Shown piece after piece: positions 8,294-16,801 of a stretch of DNA of 64,000 nt; within the stretch, counting starts at the first letter, position 1, and each line of letters starts with the position of its first letter. Under the pieces are notes generated by a model that saw nothing but the letters and a program-made list of their open reading frames with translations, did not search any database and was not told where the DNA came from. The DNA comes from DFXE01 sp032054765 (GTDB lineage Bacteria; Bacteroidota; Bacteroidia; Bacteroidales; Tannerellaceae). The stretch spans positions 1-64,000 of the forward strand of contig DAMBSC010000017.1 in the NCBI GenBank assembly GCA_032054765.1, in the 5' to 3' direction. The translations under genes and the position numbers were made by a program.

Positions 8294-9112
8294 TTATAGC
8301 TGTTTTCTGTACTTTCTCAGAAAAGCGGAAGGTGAAAGATTGGTTTTCTTTTTAAATAAGCGGGTGAAGTATGACGGATCTTCGAAACCAATATTAAAGG
8401 CAATTTCGTTGATATTAAACTGCGAATAGATTAACTGACGTTTGGCTTCGGTTATTTTCAGGTCGAGGATATATTGCTTGGCGGAGATTCCGGTGGATGT
8501 TTTTATCAGTGTGTTGAATGTGTCTTCGGGGAGGTTCATTTTACGTGCATAGTCTTCGACTTTGTGGAGGGTGTGGTTTTCGTAAACGAGTTTCCTGAAT
8601 GTATCAATGGTTTGGTTTGCGGCCGGATAATGAGGGCCGTTATCGTTGGCAATGCGTGCGAGTACAGCATATAGATAGGATATGCCTGATTGTATGGCTA
8701 TGGAAGAAAGGGTATCGTCCTTGCTGCTTTCGTCGAGCAGGTTAGTGAATAATTCTTGCAGAAAGGCGTTTTGTGTGGTAATATCTACATAAGGATAATG
8801 TGATTCGAGTTGCAGCTGACGGGCGAACATGAGGTCGATCATCAATACATAGCCGCGGCTGTTTTCGGAATAATCCCAGTTATGCACTTGCTTGGGGTTT
8901 ACAAAAAATATCCGGTCTTTCCTGATTTCGTACTCCTGAAAATCTACCACATAAAAGCCGGTTCCTTCGGTAAACCATACCAGCGAATAGAACGTATGGC
9001 GGTGAGGCCACTCGATGTTGGGGTCGTCCGTTCCTTCGAAGGTGCCTATGTAATAGGGGATGGTTTCCTGCGGGGATTGGAGGATATCGGCTATGGTGTA
9101 TTCTTTGAGCAT
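8294..9112 (-). CDS. AraC family transcriptional regulator
   Basis: A 272-residue regulator. The N-terminal half is a cupin-like sensor (EWPHRHTFYSLVWFTEG...HNWDYSE). The C-terminal 100 residues carry the two AraC helix-turn-helix motifs, with INEIAFNIGFEDPSYFTRLFKK as the second. It ends 67 bp before the NTF2-hydrolase-CMD operon and probably controls it in response to a small molecule. Its 5' end overlaps the APH-like gene by 22 bp. A TACCTTTG element stands only five bases before the ATG, so the transcript may be leaderless. Confidence 0.85.
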   Translation of the reverse strand: MLKEYTIADILQSPQETIPYYIGTFEGTDDPNIEWPHRHTFYSLVWFTEGTGFYVVDFQEYEIRKDRIFFVNPKQVHNWDYSENSRGYVLMIDLMFARQLQLESHYPYVDITTQNAFLQELFTNLLDESSKDDTLSSIAIQSGISYLYAVLARIANDNGPHYPAANQTIDTFRKLVYENHTLHKVEDYARKMNLPEDTFNTLIKTSTGISAKQYILDLKITEAKRQLIYSQFNINEIAFNIGFEDPSYFTRLFKKKTNLSPSAFLRKYRKQL

Positions 9113-9984
9113 GGGGCAAAGGTACGTAAAACAGCAATATTATTCCGCATCCTGCCTGCACATTGTACAATACCTTCTTCGTCCTTTCTGTCAATTAAGA
9201 ACAGCATTTCCATTAATGGCAAAAGTTGTCGTCGGATGGCGACTTTTTCTCTTAGAACTTCGTCGCCGCCATAAGCTACTATTGTAGCGTCTAACATCGT
9301 ATCATCTTCGAGTCCGGTAAAGTCGTACGACTTTTCGAAAATACCGGCATCGCCAAAATCGATTATCCCTACTTTGCAATCGTCGGTTAATAGTATATTA
9401 TTGTAGCCTAAATCACAATGGCAAAAAACGTATTCTGTGCCCAGATTTGCGGATTTTAGAGGCAGACTTGTTACGAGTTCTTCAATGGCGTCCAATTCGC
9501 TTTCATTAAAATGCTTTTTTAATGTGCGCTTTTTCTTAAAAAAGGATTTTTGGAATGATTCTATTTCGCTGCTTTCATCCGTTGGACTATCTCCTTTGTA
9601 GTCAATCGTATGGAGCTTTTTCAGGAACAAACCTATTTGAGTACCCACATCTCTCTTCTGTCTCTCGCTTAACTTATCTACGGATTTTGCTGTAATTGAT
9701 TTTCCCTGAACGCCATGAAAACCTGCATAAGAAGTGTCCTCACCAAGCCATTTAATTACCGGAAGATTTACATTGAATTCATATTCGCTGATGAGTTTTA
9801 AAATGCTAAATTCGTGTTCACATTCTTCCTTATATTTTTTGCCTCTGGGGAATTTAAAAACAAATTTGCCATTGTCAACGATATAGACGCGACTTGTCCA
9901 GCCAATTTCATTTAAGACAATACGGTGTTCGTCATCTATTTGGGTTAGTTTTTTAACGATGGCTAATTCTTGAGGTTTATTCAT
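9091..9984 (-). CDS. aminoglycoside phosphotransferase family kinase
   Basis: A 297-residue APH-fold kinase. The N-lobe nucleotide segment includes YIVDNGKFVFKFPRG (lysine near residue 45). The Brenner motif HCDLGYNN (about 189-196) and the metal-binding IDFGDAG (about 208-214) are intact, so it should be catalytically active. Members phosphorylate aminoglycosides, macrolides, or metabolites such as homoserine and choline; the motifs alone do not show which. Layout is closest to the APH(2'')-like branch. It has its own TACCTTTG promoter and overlaps the araC-like gene. Resistance is possible but unproven. Confidence 0.75.
   Translation of the reverse strand: MNKPQELAIVKKLTQIDDEHRIVLNEIGWTSRVYIVDNGKFVFKFPRGKKYKEECEHEFSILKLISEYEFNVNLPVIKWLGEDTSYAGFHGVQGKSITAKSVDKLSERQKRDVGTQIGLFLKKLHTIDYKGDSPTDESSEIESFQKSFFKKKRTLKKHFNESELDAIEELVTSLPLKSANLGTEYVFCHCDLGYNNILLTDDCKVGIIDFGDAGIFEKSYDFTGLEDDTMLDATIVAYGGDEVLREKVAIRRQLLPLMEMLFLIDRKDEEGIVQCAGRMRNNIAVLRTFAPCSKNTP
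9117..9124 (-). promoter_or_regulatory. -7 element immediately before the araC-like gene
   Basis: TACCTTTG on the minus strand ends five bases before the AraC start codon and lies inside the 3' end of the APH gene. A start site a few bases downstream would give little or no 5' leader. Confidence 0.45.
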
Positions 9985-10017
9985 GGTGTCAGGATCGATT
10001 CAATTAATTTTCAAGTG

Positions 10018-10025
10018 CAAAGGTA
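10018..10025 (-). promoter_or_regulatory. -7 element of the APH-like gene
   Basis: TACCTTTG on the minus strand, 34-41 bases before the start codon at 9984, matches TAnnTTTG. Confidence 0.5.
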
Positions 10026-10089
10026 TCGGTTTTTATTCCTTTTCTTATAGTATATGGTTATCTTTACCGGAAATTATTTCCTCTGAATT

Positions 10090-10497
10090 ATGGCTGAAGT
10101 ATTTTACAATATGTCCCATCTATCGACTGATGAACTTCGGGAGTTGTTTACATCTTATCGGAGGTTTGGATGGATAGATTATGAATATGAAGTATTAGAT
10201 GAAAATTTTCCTCCAATAGAACCACTTACGGATGCTGAAATCATTTTGAATATCCAAGCTGACAACGAAAAGAATTATTTTGTTTTCATGCTGAACCATG
10301 AAGATGAGGAAGACGGTGTAATGATTGGTTTTGGACTGAATTATCACGAAGATTTTTCAGCATATCTACACCTTTCTCCTAAATACCTGAAAGAGTTGAT
10401 CAAGAAATATGGGTTGGTAAGTAAAGCTACTGATGCCCAGAAACTAACAGTTGAGGAGTATTTGATTGCGCAATCCAGAAACTATCCGTTGAATTAA
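10090..10497 (+). CDS. hypothetical acidic protein
   Basis: A 135-residue soluble acidic protein I cannot place. It begins MAEVFYNMSHLSTDELRELF and has a GWIDYEYEVLDENFPPIEPL segment and alternating strands (NYFVFMLNHE, MIGFGLNYHEDF). No signal peptide or membrane segment is seen. It is transcribed with the following SRPBCC gene (10-bp gap) and diverges from the APH gene. Confidence 0.65.
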   Translation: MAEVFYNMSHLSTDELRELFTSYRRFGWIDYEYEVLDENFPPIEPLTDAEIILNIQADNEKNYFVFMLNHEDEEDGVMIGFGLNYHEDFSAYLHLSPKYLKELIKKYGLVSKATDAQKLTVEEYLIAQSRNYPLN

Positions 10498-10507
10498 TAA
10501 GAACATA

Positions 10508-11008
10508 ATGAGTTATACTATGAAATTTCCATCAGCAGATAAATGGGTAACCAGCCCACAGAGAAACGGTATTATGATAGAGTTAAATGCATCGGTCGAT
10601 GAAGTGTGGCAGTTTGTGGGCAACCCGGCAAATGTTTTTTCTGACTGCTGCGGTGTAAATAGTGTCGAATCAAAAACAAACGATTCAGGTAGATGCACCG
10701 AATATACTATCAACTATGAAGCTGAGGATGGTGGTGAGGATATGGTTGCTCGTTCCGCAATGGTTTGGTATGAATCTAATCAAGGTTGGGCTTCTCTTGA
10801 TGAAGAACCACATCCTATGGGTTTTGAACAATCACTTTTATTGGTAACAATAGAAGAAAAAGAGGAAAAAACCGTATTGAGCTGGAATATGTATTATGAC
10901 ATTGCAAATGATGAAATGCTGCAAATGTTTATCACTGGATTGGAACAATCGCTGAATGAAGAAGTAGCCCAGTTGTTCATTCAGAAATTTGGTGGCAGAA
11001 TGAAATGA
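10508..11008 (+). CDS. SRPBCC family protein
   Basis: A 166-residue START-like protein. MIELNASVDEVWQFVGNPANVFSDC (about 24-48) is the usual first strand and helices. The closing ETKVLSW-like strand reads EKTVLSWNMYYDI, and a long C-terminal helix (LEQSLNEEVAQLFIQKF) follows. Members bind hydrophobic ligands; no specific role is visible. An alternative start at Met5 is possible. It is the second gene of a two-gene plus-strand unit and is followed by a hairpin terminator. Confidence 0.75.
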   Translation: MSYTMKFPSADKWVTSPQRNGIMIELNASVDEVWQFVGNPANVFSDCCGVNSVESKTNDSGRCTEYTINYEAEDGGEDMVARSAMVWYESNQGWASLDEEPHPMGFEQSLLLVTIEEKEEKTVLSWNMYYDIANDEMLQMFITGLEQSLNEEVAQLFIQKFGGRMK

Positions 11009-11046
11009 TAAATTTCATAAAGCATCAAATATTTAATTAAAAAAAT

Positions 11047-11082
11047 AAACCGGACAAGAGAGATTTCCTGCCCGGTTTTATT
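11047..11082. terminator. terminator hairpin between cargo and tra operon
   Basis: AAACCGG (11047-11053) pairs with CCGGTTT (11072-11078), followed by TATTT. It lies between converging transcripts and can stop the SRPBCC transcript from the left. Confidence 0.55.
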
Positions 11083-11098
11083 TGCACACAATTATATA

Positions 11099-11136
11099 TT
11101 TCGATGCAGTGAAAAAATAATTTCAATGCAGTGAAA
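11099..11136. repeat. two 16-bp iterons spaced 22 bp
   Basis: TTTCGATGCAGTGAAA (11099-11114) and TTTCAATGCAGTGAAA (11121-11136) start exactly 22 bp apart, just beyond the 3' end of the tra operon. Related units with the same period occur at 32288-32347. Confidence 0.7.
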
Positions 11137-11146
11137 TGTTTTTTCG

Positions 11147-11590
11147 TTAAGTATCATCATTGCTTTCCTCTTTATCTCCCTGCTCATTATTAAATGTAAA
11201 AGAAAGCATAAACTCCTTCCCAAACGAATCAAAGAAAACCACCTCTACATTATGTGCATCTTCTGATAACGAGCGGAAGTAAAGCCGGAATGATCTATTA
11301 TTCAGCTCATAAGTATCATTCGGCAGAAACGGTTCTCCGTCATCCATCCATAACTGACCCTCTCCATCATATTGGAAGTAACGCAGATAATACTGGGTAT
11401 TATTATACTCCCCCTCACGATGCAGTGTACAACGTATTTCAGCTACCTCATTTACTTGCAGCTTTTTCGGCACAGGCAAGTGAGTAACCGTGAATTCATA
11501 ATCCTGCTTAATATCAATATTGTCGCTACAGGCACACGCTATTGCGGCGAGCAATAGCGTAAATAGTATGTAAGAAAAAGACCTTCTCAT
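11147..11590 (-). CDS. traQ: conjugal transfer protein TraQ (DUF3872)
   Basis: A 147-residue lipoprotein or exported protein: signal MRRSFSYILFTLLLAAIACACS, with the lipobox cysteine near 19-21, then a compact beta-rich domain containing YEFTVTHLPVPKKLQVNE and ending in an acidic tail. This matches the Bacteroides TraQ family. It is the last gene of the minus-strand tra operon, 26 bp after traO. TraQ is thought to act at the cell envelope during conjugation; the exact role is unknown. Confidence 0.85.
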   Translation of the reverse strand: MRRSFSYILFTLLLAAIACACSDNIDIKQDYEFTVTHLPVPKKLQVNEVAEIRCTLHREGEYNNTQYYLRYFQYDGEGQLWMDDGEPFLPNDTYELNNRSFRLYFRSLSEDAHNVEVVFFDSFGKEFMLSFTFNNEQGDKEESNDDT

Positions 11591-11616
11591 TTTTATGTAT
11601 TTTATTTGTTAAACTT

Positions 11617-12192
11617 CTAATTAATAATGAATTTTATCCCTGCTCCAATTTGTGTATGAAACAGGTTTATGGAAGAACCACCCAGAATACGTTCCCGGAC
11701 TTTAAGCAATAACACAATACGATCGGACAGATATGTTTCAATCTCAAAGGTTACTGCTCCACCATACAGAAAATTATCATCGTCCGTAATGGTCGAACCG
11801 TCAAACAGCAGGGATTCTCCCCAATTTACAGTTTCATATCCCGCCATTGCCGAAGCCCCCACAGAGAAGAAAAATATCTTACGGGGATCACTTAGGAACT
11901 TGTAATAATATCCTCCCTCCAATGTGAATTGGGCAGTAGGTATCAATTCTGTTTTATACAGGTGGGATTTTTGAAGATACTCTGCGCCGAATACCCAGCG
12001 GTTGCCACTCTTTGTATAAGTAGAAAGAGCAATACCTCCCGAGAAAGCTTGTTTATCGCCTTTCTCCAAATGAAATCCGTCCACTGCACTGGCTGTAAAT
12101 TGGAACCCTTTTTGTCCCGGCAAGTAACGCTGGGCATGTGCCTGCCCGATGAGGGCAAGGCACAAAGTCATTAATAATACTATCCGCTTCAT
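11617..12192 (-). CDS. traO: conjugal transfer protein TraO
   Basis: A 191-residue exported beta-rich protein. A cleavable signal ends at AHAQ (about residue 20), and alternating strands with aromatic ends (YYYKFLSDPRKIFFFSVG) continue to a terminal GAGIKFIIN, as in an outer-membrane beta-barrel. It fits the Bacteroides TraO family, which is placed in the outer-membrane part of the transfer machine. Its ATG shares one base with the traN stop codon, showing tight translational coupling. Confidence 0.85.
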   Translation of the reverse strand: MKRIVLLMTLCLALIGQAHAQRYLPGQKGFQFTASAVDGFHLEKGDKQAFSGGIALSTYTKSGNRWVFGAEYLQKSHLYKTELIPTAQFTLEGGYYYKFLSDPRKIFFFSVGASAMAGYETVNWGESLLFDGSTITDDDNFLYGGAVTFEIETYLSDRIVLLLKVRERILGGSSINLFHTQIGAGIKFIIN

Positions 12193-13184
12193 TATCGTAC
12201 TTTTAGTTCGTTAATTTGTTTAGCGCGGATAAGATCAGCGTTCTCAATGGTGAAAGTTTGGTTTCGGCCACCATTCTTTTCAAACACTTCGATAATAAGC
12301 AACTTATCGGCAGGAATGGTTATTTTGTCTAATGCGAAAACCGTTCTTTCCGTACCATTGACTCCAACCGTAGTTATGAAATTATAAGCACGAAGCGGAT
12401 AGATAAGCGTTTCCTGAATGGCAGTACGTTTGGTCAGCTTCTTATCTACGACTTTCATGCGCACAAAATCAATATCGAATGGCACATTGGTTGAATTCTT
12501 AATCTGAGTGTGCAAGTACAATAAATTGTTATGTGAATAAATTCCTTTCAGCGTGTACTGGATGCCGAAACGTTTCCCTCCGATATGTTTGATATGCCGT
12601 TTGTTATCCTTATAAATGGCACGATTGATAAGGTACACGACACGCGGAGATTCATTTCCGAGTTCTTTCAGGTAGATATCAAGTGAATTGTTTGGACGAT
12701 TGGTTGCGATACCATCATGCATAAAATCCCGCATTTCGATATTGAGCTTCTCCGGCTCATCCGCATATTTTACATTATAGGTATAATAACTTCCTTCATC
12801 CGTGATTACTGCAAGGTTGGTTTCCGTTTCAAATCCCCTGACAGATGCTTTCACACGGAGAATATTTTCCGAACTCCCTGCTTTTCCAGCAATAATATTT
12901 GAGGAACCCAGGTCCACATAACGGATAGACGATGGGAAAATAATATGCGTGGTTTTATCAAAAGTCACTTCCAGCCCGTATGGAGGAATCATCCGGTCAA
13001 AGGTTATTTTCTTGGTCAGACCTTCATAATAGTCCCCGAATGTTGGGTTTAATACCTGATGCAAATCCTCCTGCATCTCTTTCGATGTCTGATTAACCGT
13101 TACAACCTCTTCACTTACAGTTTGTGCATGAACAGACAGCACTGCACTCGCTACGATAGCGAATATTAAAAAAAACTTTTTCAT
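12192..13184 (-). CDS. traN: conjugal transfer protein TraN (DUF4138)
   Basis: A 330-residue exported protein of the Bacteroides TraN family. A signal peptide ends near VHAQ21. The mature part is a beta-rich domain with PPYGLEVTFDKTTHIIFPS near residue 70, the conserved start of this family, and a C-terminal part with KITIPADKLLIIEVFEKNGGRN. VirB9-like function as an outer-membrane-complex component is inferred from family and operon position. The gene is preceded by a 125-bp spacer with the 81-bp leader element at 13214-13294, the largest gap of the operon after the traD-traE gap. Confidence 0.87.
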   Translation of the reverse strand: MKKFFLIFAIVASAVLSVHAQTVSEEVVTVNQTSKEMQEDLHQVLNPTFGDYYEGLTKKITFDRMIPPYGLEVTFDKTTHIIFPSSIRYVDLGSSNIIAGKAGSSENILRVKASVRGFETETNLAVITDEGSYYTYNVKYADEPEKLNIEMRDFMHDGIATNRPNNSLDIYLKELGNESPRVVYLINRAIYKDNKRHIKHIGGKRFGIQYTLKGIYSHNNLLYLHTQIKNSTNVPFDIDFVRMKVVDKKLTKRTAIQETLIYPLRAYNFITTVGVNGTERTVFALDKITIPADKLLIIEVFEKNGGRNQTFTIENADLIRAKQINELKVR

Positions 13185-13213
13185 TTTCTGATTTTACTTT
13201 CAATAGATTTAGT

Positions 13214-13294
13214 CGTTTGTCGTGACTCGGCATACCCCAAGCAAGCTTGGTTTCTGCTCTCGCTACTTCAAACGTTGAATTAATTCGTGGATAA
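13214..13294 (-). repeat. 81-bp leader element before traN
   Basis: Read on the minus strand this begins TTATCCACGAATTAATTCAA and ends GAGTCACGACAAACG. It is 75/81 identical to 41950-42030 upstream of topB and lies at nearly the same distance from the start codon (29 against 26 bases). It contains a short CCAAG-CTTG-CTTGG hairpin whose second base pair differs from the other copy by a compensating change. Confidence 0.85.
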
Positions 13295-13308
13295 AATATG
13301 CTTGATAG

Positions 13309-14655
13309 CTAGTTCTGTTTAGGCAACAGAAGCACTCTGTAACCGCTTTTCAGATGAACTTTGACCTGCCGGATTTTCTTCTGCATATACTGGCTGACAC
13401 CCTGTATTGCTCCTTTGGTCAAATCTGACGTTATTTGCGCTCCCGCATTGTCAGTTATCGTAAAGTTCGAGCCAACAGAGCTTCCCATATTGGCAGCAAT
13501 CTCTTTGACCGCATCCAGTTCCAATGAGTTCGGGATAAAAATTCCTCTTTGCCCGTCCGAATCATAGACAAGAATTTCCACCGGAATAATGGCTCCACCT
13601 AACTCTATAGAATTGATAGAGATACCCAGCCTCTCGCCTTGTAATGCAGCTGTTCCCGTCAAAAGAGAATTGGCGGGAATCACCGTAGTCCCAGCTATCA
13701 TAGCTTCCGTGAGTCGTAGCCGCACGCTTTGACCGCTAATCAGTGTCTGGTCATCATGAATTACCGCCGATATGGTATTCTTCTCATTTACTCCGATAGT
13801 GGCATCCATTGTATGGAAACCCAGATTACGGGGCTGGTTGAAGCTTGCTATAAATTCAGAATTGGGAATATGCTGAGCCAAAGCCGAAACCGTTTGCTCG
13901 TGTACCTGTTTGATGACAGATACCTGTGCCTTATCATTCCTGCCACTGTTATTGTAGGAAGAACTACCTTTTGCACTTCCCGCTTCAAGGGTTATATCGT
14001 CTTCTACTGGTTGATTTTGGGTTGCCTGCTGCCCACCCGGCATATACTTGGCTGCCAACTGGTAGGATTTCTCCATAAGGGCCAACTGGTCGTCAACGGC
14101 ATTCTTCTTTGCGGCTTCTTCTTCCAGTTTCCGCTCCAACTCCTGAACACGCCACTGAAGTTCAAGTTGTGCCTGTTCATCTACTTCGGTGGCAGGTTGT
14201 TCATAGAAATTGCTGAGTGTACTGCTGATATTCCGGTAAGAAGAAGCCGAGTTCCGGATAGCATCATTCGTTGGAGAACCGGTACGGCTTGCCTTATCTT
14301 CAGCAATCTCAATCATATTTTCTTTTATCACTTCTTTTTCATCCCCGATAAGGGAAGAAAAGTCCTCCAGTGATTTACGCTTATCATTCCTGTTACGCAT
14401 CAAGGCTTCCTGCTCGTAGGCTTTCTGCTTGTCGCCGATGATTCCCTGATTGTTCGGGTCGGGAATTTCAGTATTAAAACCTTTTCCCTGTTCCTCTTTT
14501 TGCTTATCCGAAGAAGACGGAGCAAAAATCAGGTACAATGCGCCCAGGAAGATAATCCCAATCAAAGCGAAGAAGCCATACTTTTTAAGCTGTTGCTTCT
14601 GCTTTTCTTTCTCCTGCTCCCGGGCAGGGTCTATTTTTTCATGTTCTTTCTTCAT
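13309..14655 (-). CDS. traM: conjugative transposon protein TraM
   Basis: A 448-residue VirB10-like protein. It has a short cytoplasmic charged N-terminus, one membrane segment at about 29-45 (YGFFALIGIIFLGALYLIF), a long low-complexity and coiled-coil stretch (about 60-210), and a C-terminal beta domain with LRLTEAMIAGTTVIPANSLL and IPVEILVYDSDGQRGIFIPNSLE typical of Bacteroides TraM. It should span the periplasm and link inner- and outer-membrane parts of the secretion channel. It overlaps traL by 17 bp. Confidence 0.88.
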   Translation of the reverse strand: MKKEHEKIDPAREQEKEKQKQQLKKYGFFALIGIIFLGALYLIFAPSSSDKQKEEQGKGFNTEIPDPNNQGIIGDKQKAYEQEALMRNRNDKRKSLEDFSSLIGDEKEVIKENMIEIAEDKASRTGSPTNDAIRNSASSYRNISSTLSNFYEQPATEVDEQAQLELQWRVQELERKLEEEAAKKNAVDDQLALMEKSYQLAAKYMPGGQQATQNQPVEDDITLEAGSAKGSSSYNNSGRNDKAQVSVIKQVHEQTVSALAQHIPNSEFIASFNQPRNLGFHTMDATIGVNEKNTISAVIHDDQTLISGQSVRLRLTEAMIAGTTVIPANSLLTGTAALQGERLGISINSIELGGAIIPVEILVYDSDGQRGIFIPNSLELDAVKEIAANMGSSVGSNFTITDNAGAQITSDLTKGAIQGVSQYMQKKIRQVKVHLKSGYRVLLLPKQN

Positions 14656-15001
14656 TGTTTATTCCAAAATTGTTGTTTATACTATCCATGTCTTGCAGAT
14701 AAATATCAATCGGAGAATCTATCCATTCAATATACTTTGTCGTATCGTTCTCAACATCATATCCCATAATGCCCCAACCCCCGATATGTCGTACTTCGGG
14801 CATCTCTTGCTTTCCGTCTTTGCGTCCCCAATTATATATGGTGGAGATTGTGAAATAGAGATTTCCAACTGTGAAAATCAACAGCATGGACAGGATGACG
14901 GTTAAACGTGCATCAGGAGAAAGCCCTCCGCAGATCCAGCGTAAGAAGTCACTGATGCTGTAACCTATCTCTTTAAAAATCTGTCTGATATATTTCATCA
15001 T
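14639..15001 (-). CDS. traL: TraL-like protein (DUF3989)
   Basis: A 120-residue protein with one membrane segment at about 35-58 (LTVILSMLLIFTVGNLYFTIS) and a short periplasmic tail. The N-terminal IRQIFKEIGYSISDFLRWICGGLSPDARL matches the TraL/DUF3989 pattern. Its place between traK and traM is the standard one. ATG 15001 is directly followed by a second ATG at 14998, either of which may be used. Confidence 0.8.
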   Translation of the reverse strand: MMKYIRQIFKEIGYSISDFLRWICGGLSPDARLTVILSMLLIFTVGNLYFTISTIYNWGRKDGKQEMPEVRHIGGWGIMGYDVENDTTKYIEWIDSPIDIYLQDMDSINNNFGINNEERT

Positions 15002-15012
15002 TTTATAAGATA

Positions 15013-15636
15013 TTAGCGGTCAACAGTCATGATATCCTTATTTTCTTTTATGTCGAAGTTCTCCATAAAGAAACCGTGAGGGTTATCATCCGAACGGGAT
15101 GTATTAAGTAGCTGGCAAGTCGTAACCAACGAGCGTTCCGTCAGGTTACTTTCCCTGATGATGATCTGCCGGGCATAAGTTGCTACCTGATACGGATATA
15201 CTTCGTAATTACACCTGATACTATCCACAATTACGTTCTGAATGATATTGCCTGATATTATTCGGTTGTAATATCCCTTCTCTGCCATATCTTTATAGTA
15301 ATTGAAGGCGGTCTTATCACAAAGCACCATTGCCCGCTTAATATTGTTCTCTATCGCATTCTTATCCGGCGATAGCGTAAAGAACAGCTCATGAAAGCGT
15401 TTGACGTGTTCCCTTGCTTCTACCGGACGGTTTTGTGACAGGTCTTGCGAAAGGGCGAGCATCAATGACTTTCCATCGTCCAATACGTAAATCTTCTCCC
15501 TCTGTTTCTCGGCAAAGTCGTAGGCACTCCATACGGAGTACCCTGCGACTATGGCGCACAAACAAAGAAATATGATGCTGAAAAGCCTTATCTGACGAAA
15601 ACTGGTTTCGATATTTTTTAATGACTTAAATTCCAT
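15013..15636 (-). CDS. traK: conjugative transposon protein TraK
   Basis: A 207-residue VirB8-like inner-membrane protein. MEFKSLKNIETSFRQIRLFS is the conserved opening; a membrane segment spans about 19-40; and a periplasmic domain with EHVKRFHELFFTLSPDKNAIENN near residue 80 follows. This matches the well-conserved Bacteroides TraK family. It probably nucleates assembly of the transfer channel. Gaps to traJ and traL are short (49 and 11 bp). Confidence 0.9.
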   Translation of the reverse strand: MEFKSLKNIETSFRQIRLFSIIFLCLCAIVAGYSVWSAYDFAEKQREKIYVLDDGKSLMLALSQDLSQNRPVEAREHVKRFHELFFTLSPDKNAIENNIKRAMVLCDKTAFNYYKDMAEKGYYNRIISGNIIQNVIVDSIRCNYEVYPYQVATYARQIIIRESNLTERSLVTTCQLLNTSRSDDNPHGFFMENFDIKENKDIMTVDR

Positions 15637-15685
15637 TTTCTTTTATTTCTTTTGAATGTTTGATTTTTGAATTAATACTCATGAT

Positions 15686-16798
15686 TTAAGTAGTTCTATC
15701 CGAAGAACCGGAACTCCCGCCTCCTGTGGAATAGTTCCGTCCCCGGGGTTGGCTTCCATTTCCACCATTATTGTCAGAGTTCCCGCTACTGCTTCCGGAA
15801 CCGCCACCGTTACCTTTCAATCTTCCCATAATATTTCCGGCTGCCGCACCTGCGCCTGCACCTGCTACAGAAGCACCTTTGGAAGTGGCTTGATTAACGT
15901 TCTTACCGAAGTTACCCATTCCTCCTGCCTGGATAATCCATCCGGCAACAGTCGGAATCGTAAAGAATCCTACAATGCCAATTAGCAGGAAGACCACATA
16001 CACTCCGTCCGAAGCATCCAGTGAATAACTTGGGTCGTTTTGCATACGGATAATATCACTTTCCAACATACGTGATTGCAGACGCGCCATGATGGAACTG
16101 AATAAATCTGATACGGGAAGCCATAAATACACGCTGACATAGCGTGTGAGCCATTGTACGAGTGTCGATTGGAAGCCGTCAAACACAGATATGGCAAAGG
16201 CTATCGGTCCGAGGATGGCCAGGACAATCAGGAAAAATGTTCGTATCACATCCACAATCAGGGCAGCGGCATTAAAGAGCGTTTCCAAAAATGAACGGAA
16301 GAGGCTCTGAAACCATTTTTTCATGTCATAGAACGCACGTTCTATATACATTCCCGCCATTTCCGGCGCATCCATAATGCCGAGCTCTTCCAGCTTTTTA
16401 TCAAACTCTGCCTGATCGACCAGATAAGCGGTTTCATTATTCTTCTTTTTCTGTTCGATTTCAAGCTTGTCTTTGGTTTCTGCCAACTGTTTCATATCCA
16501 GCGTTTGTTGCCCGAGTATGCCATGTGCACCCTGTACAACAGGGTTTAGTACACTGTTTATCGTGCCTAATACCAATGTGGGGAAGAACATAATGCAAAT
16601 GCCGATAGCGAAAGGACGGAGCAAGGGATACACATCAATCTGTTCTGCCCGTGCTATGCTTTGCCACACACGGGAAGCGACGTAAAGCAACGCACCGATT
16701 CCGGCAATCCCTTTGGCGACCCCGATAAGGTTGCCGCAGAGAGGCATCATGTCATTGTATAGTTCACGAAGTATCTGATGAATACTATCAAATTCCAT
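15686..16798 (-). CDS. traJ: conjugative transposon protein TraJ
   Basis: A 370-residue VirB6-like polytopic membrane protein with at least five hydrophobic segments (about 20-45, 55-80, 180-205, 205-230, 265-295), including LIGVAKGIAGIGALLYVASRV and FFLIVLAILGPIAFAISVFDG. The C-terminal 75 residues are glycine/serine/asparagine-rich and probably disordered. This matches Bacteroides TraJ. It should form part of the inner-membrane channel. It begins 3 bp after the traI stop codon. Confidence 0.9.
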   Translation of the reverse strand: MEFDSIHQILRELYNDMMPLCGNLIGVAKGIAGIGALLYVASRVWQSIARAEQIDVYPLLRPFAIGICIMFFPTLVLGTINSVLNPVVQGAHGILGQQTLDMKQLAETKDKLEIEQKKKNNETAYLVDQAEFDKKLEELGIMDAPEMAGMYIERAFYDMKKWFQSLFRSFLETLFNAAALIVDVIRTFFLIVLAILGPIAFAISVFDGFQSTLVQWLTRYVSVYLWLPVSDLFSSIMARLQSRMLESDIIRMQNDPSYSLDASDGVYVVFLLIGIVGFFTIPTVAGWIIQAGGMGNFGKNVNQATSKGASVAGAGAGAAAGNIMGRLKGNGGGSGSSSGNSDNNGGNGSQPRGRNYSTGGGSSGSSDRTT

Positions 16799-16801
16799 AG
16801 T

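Noticed and set aside
13729..14373. 214-codon plus-strand frame opposite traM
   Set aside because: Antisense to a well-recognised TraM coding region, with cysteine- and leucine-rich nonsense composition.
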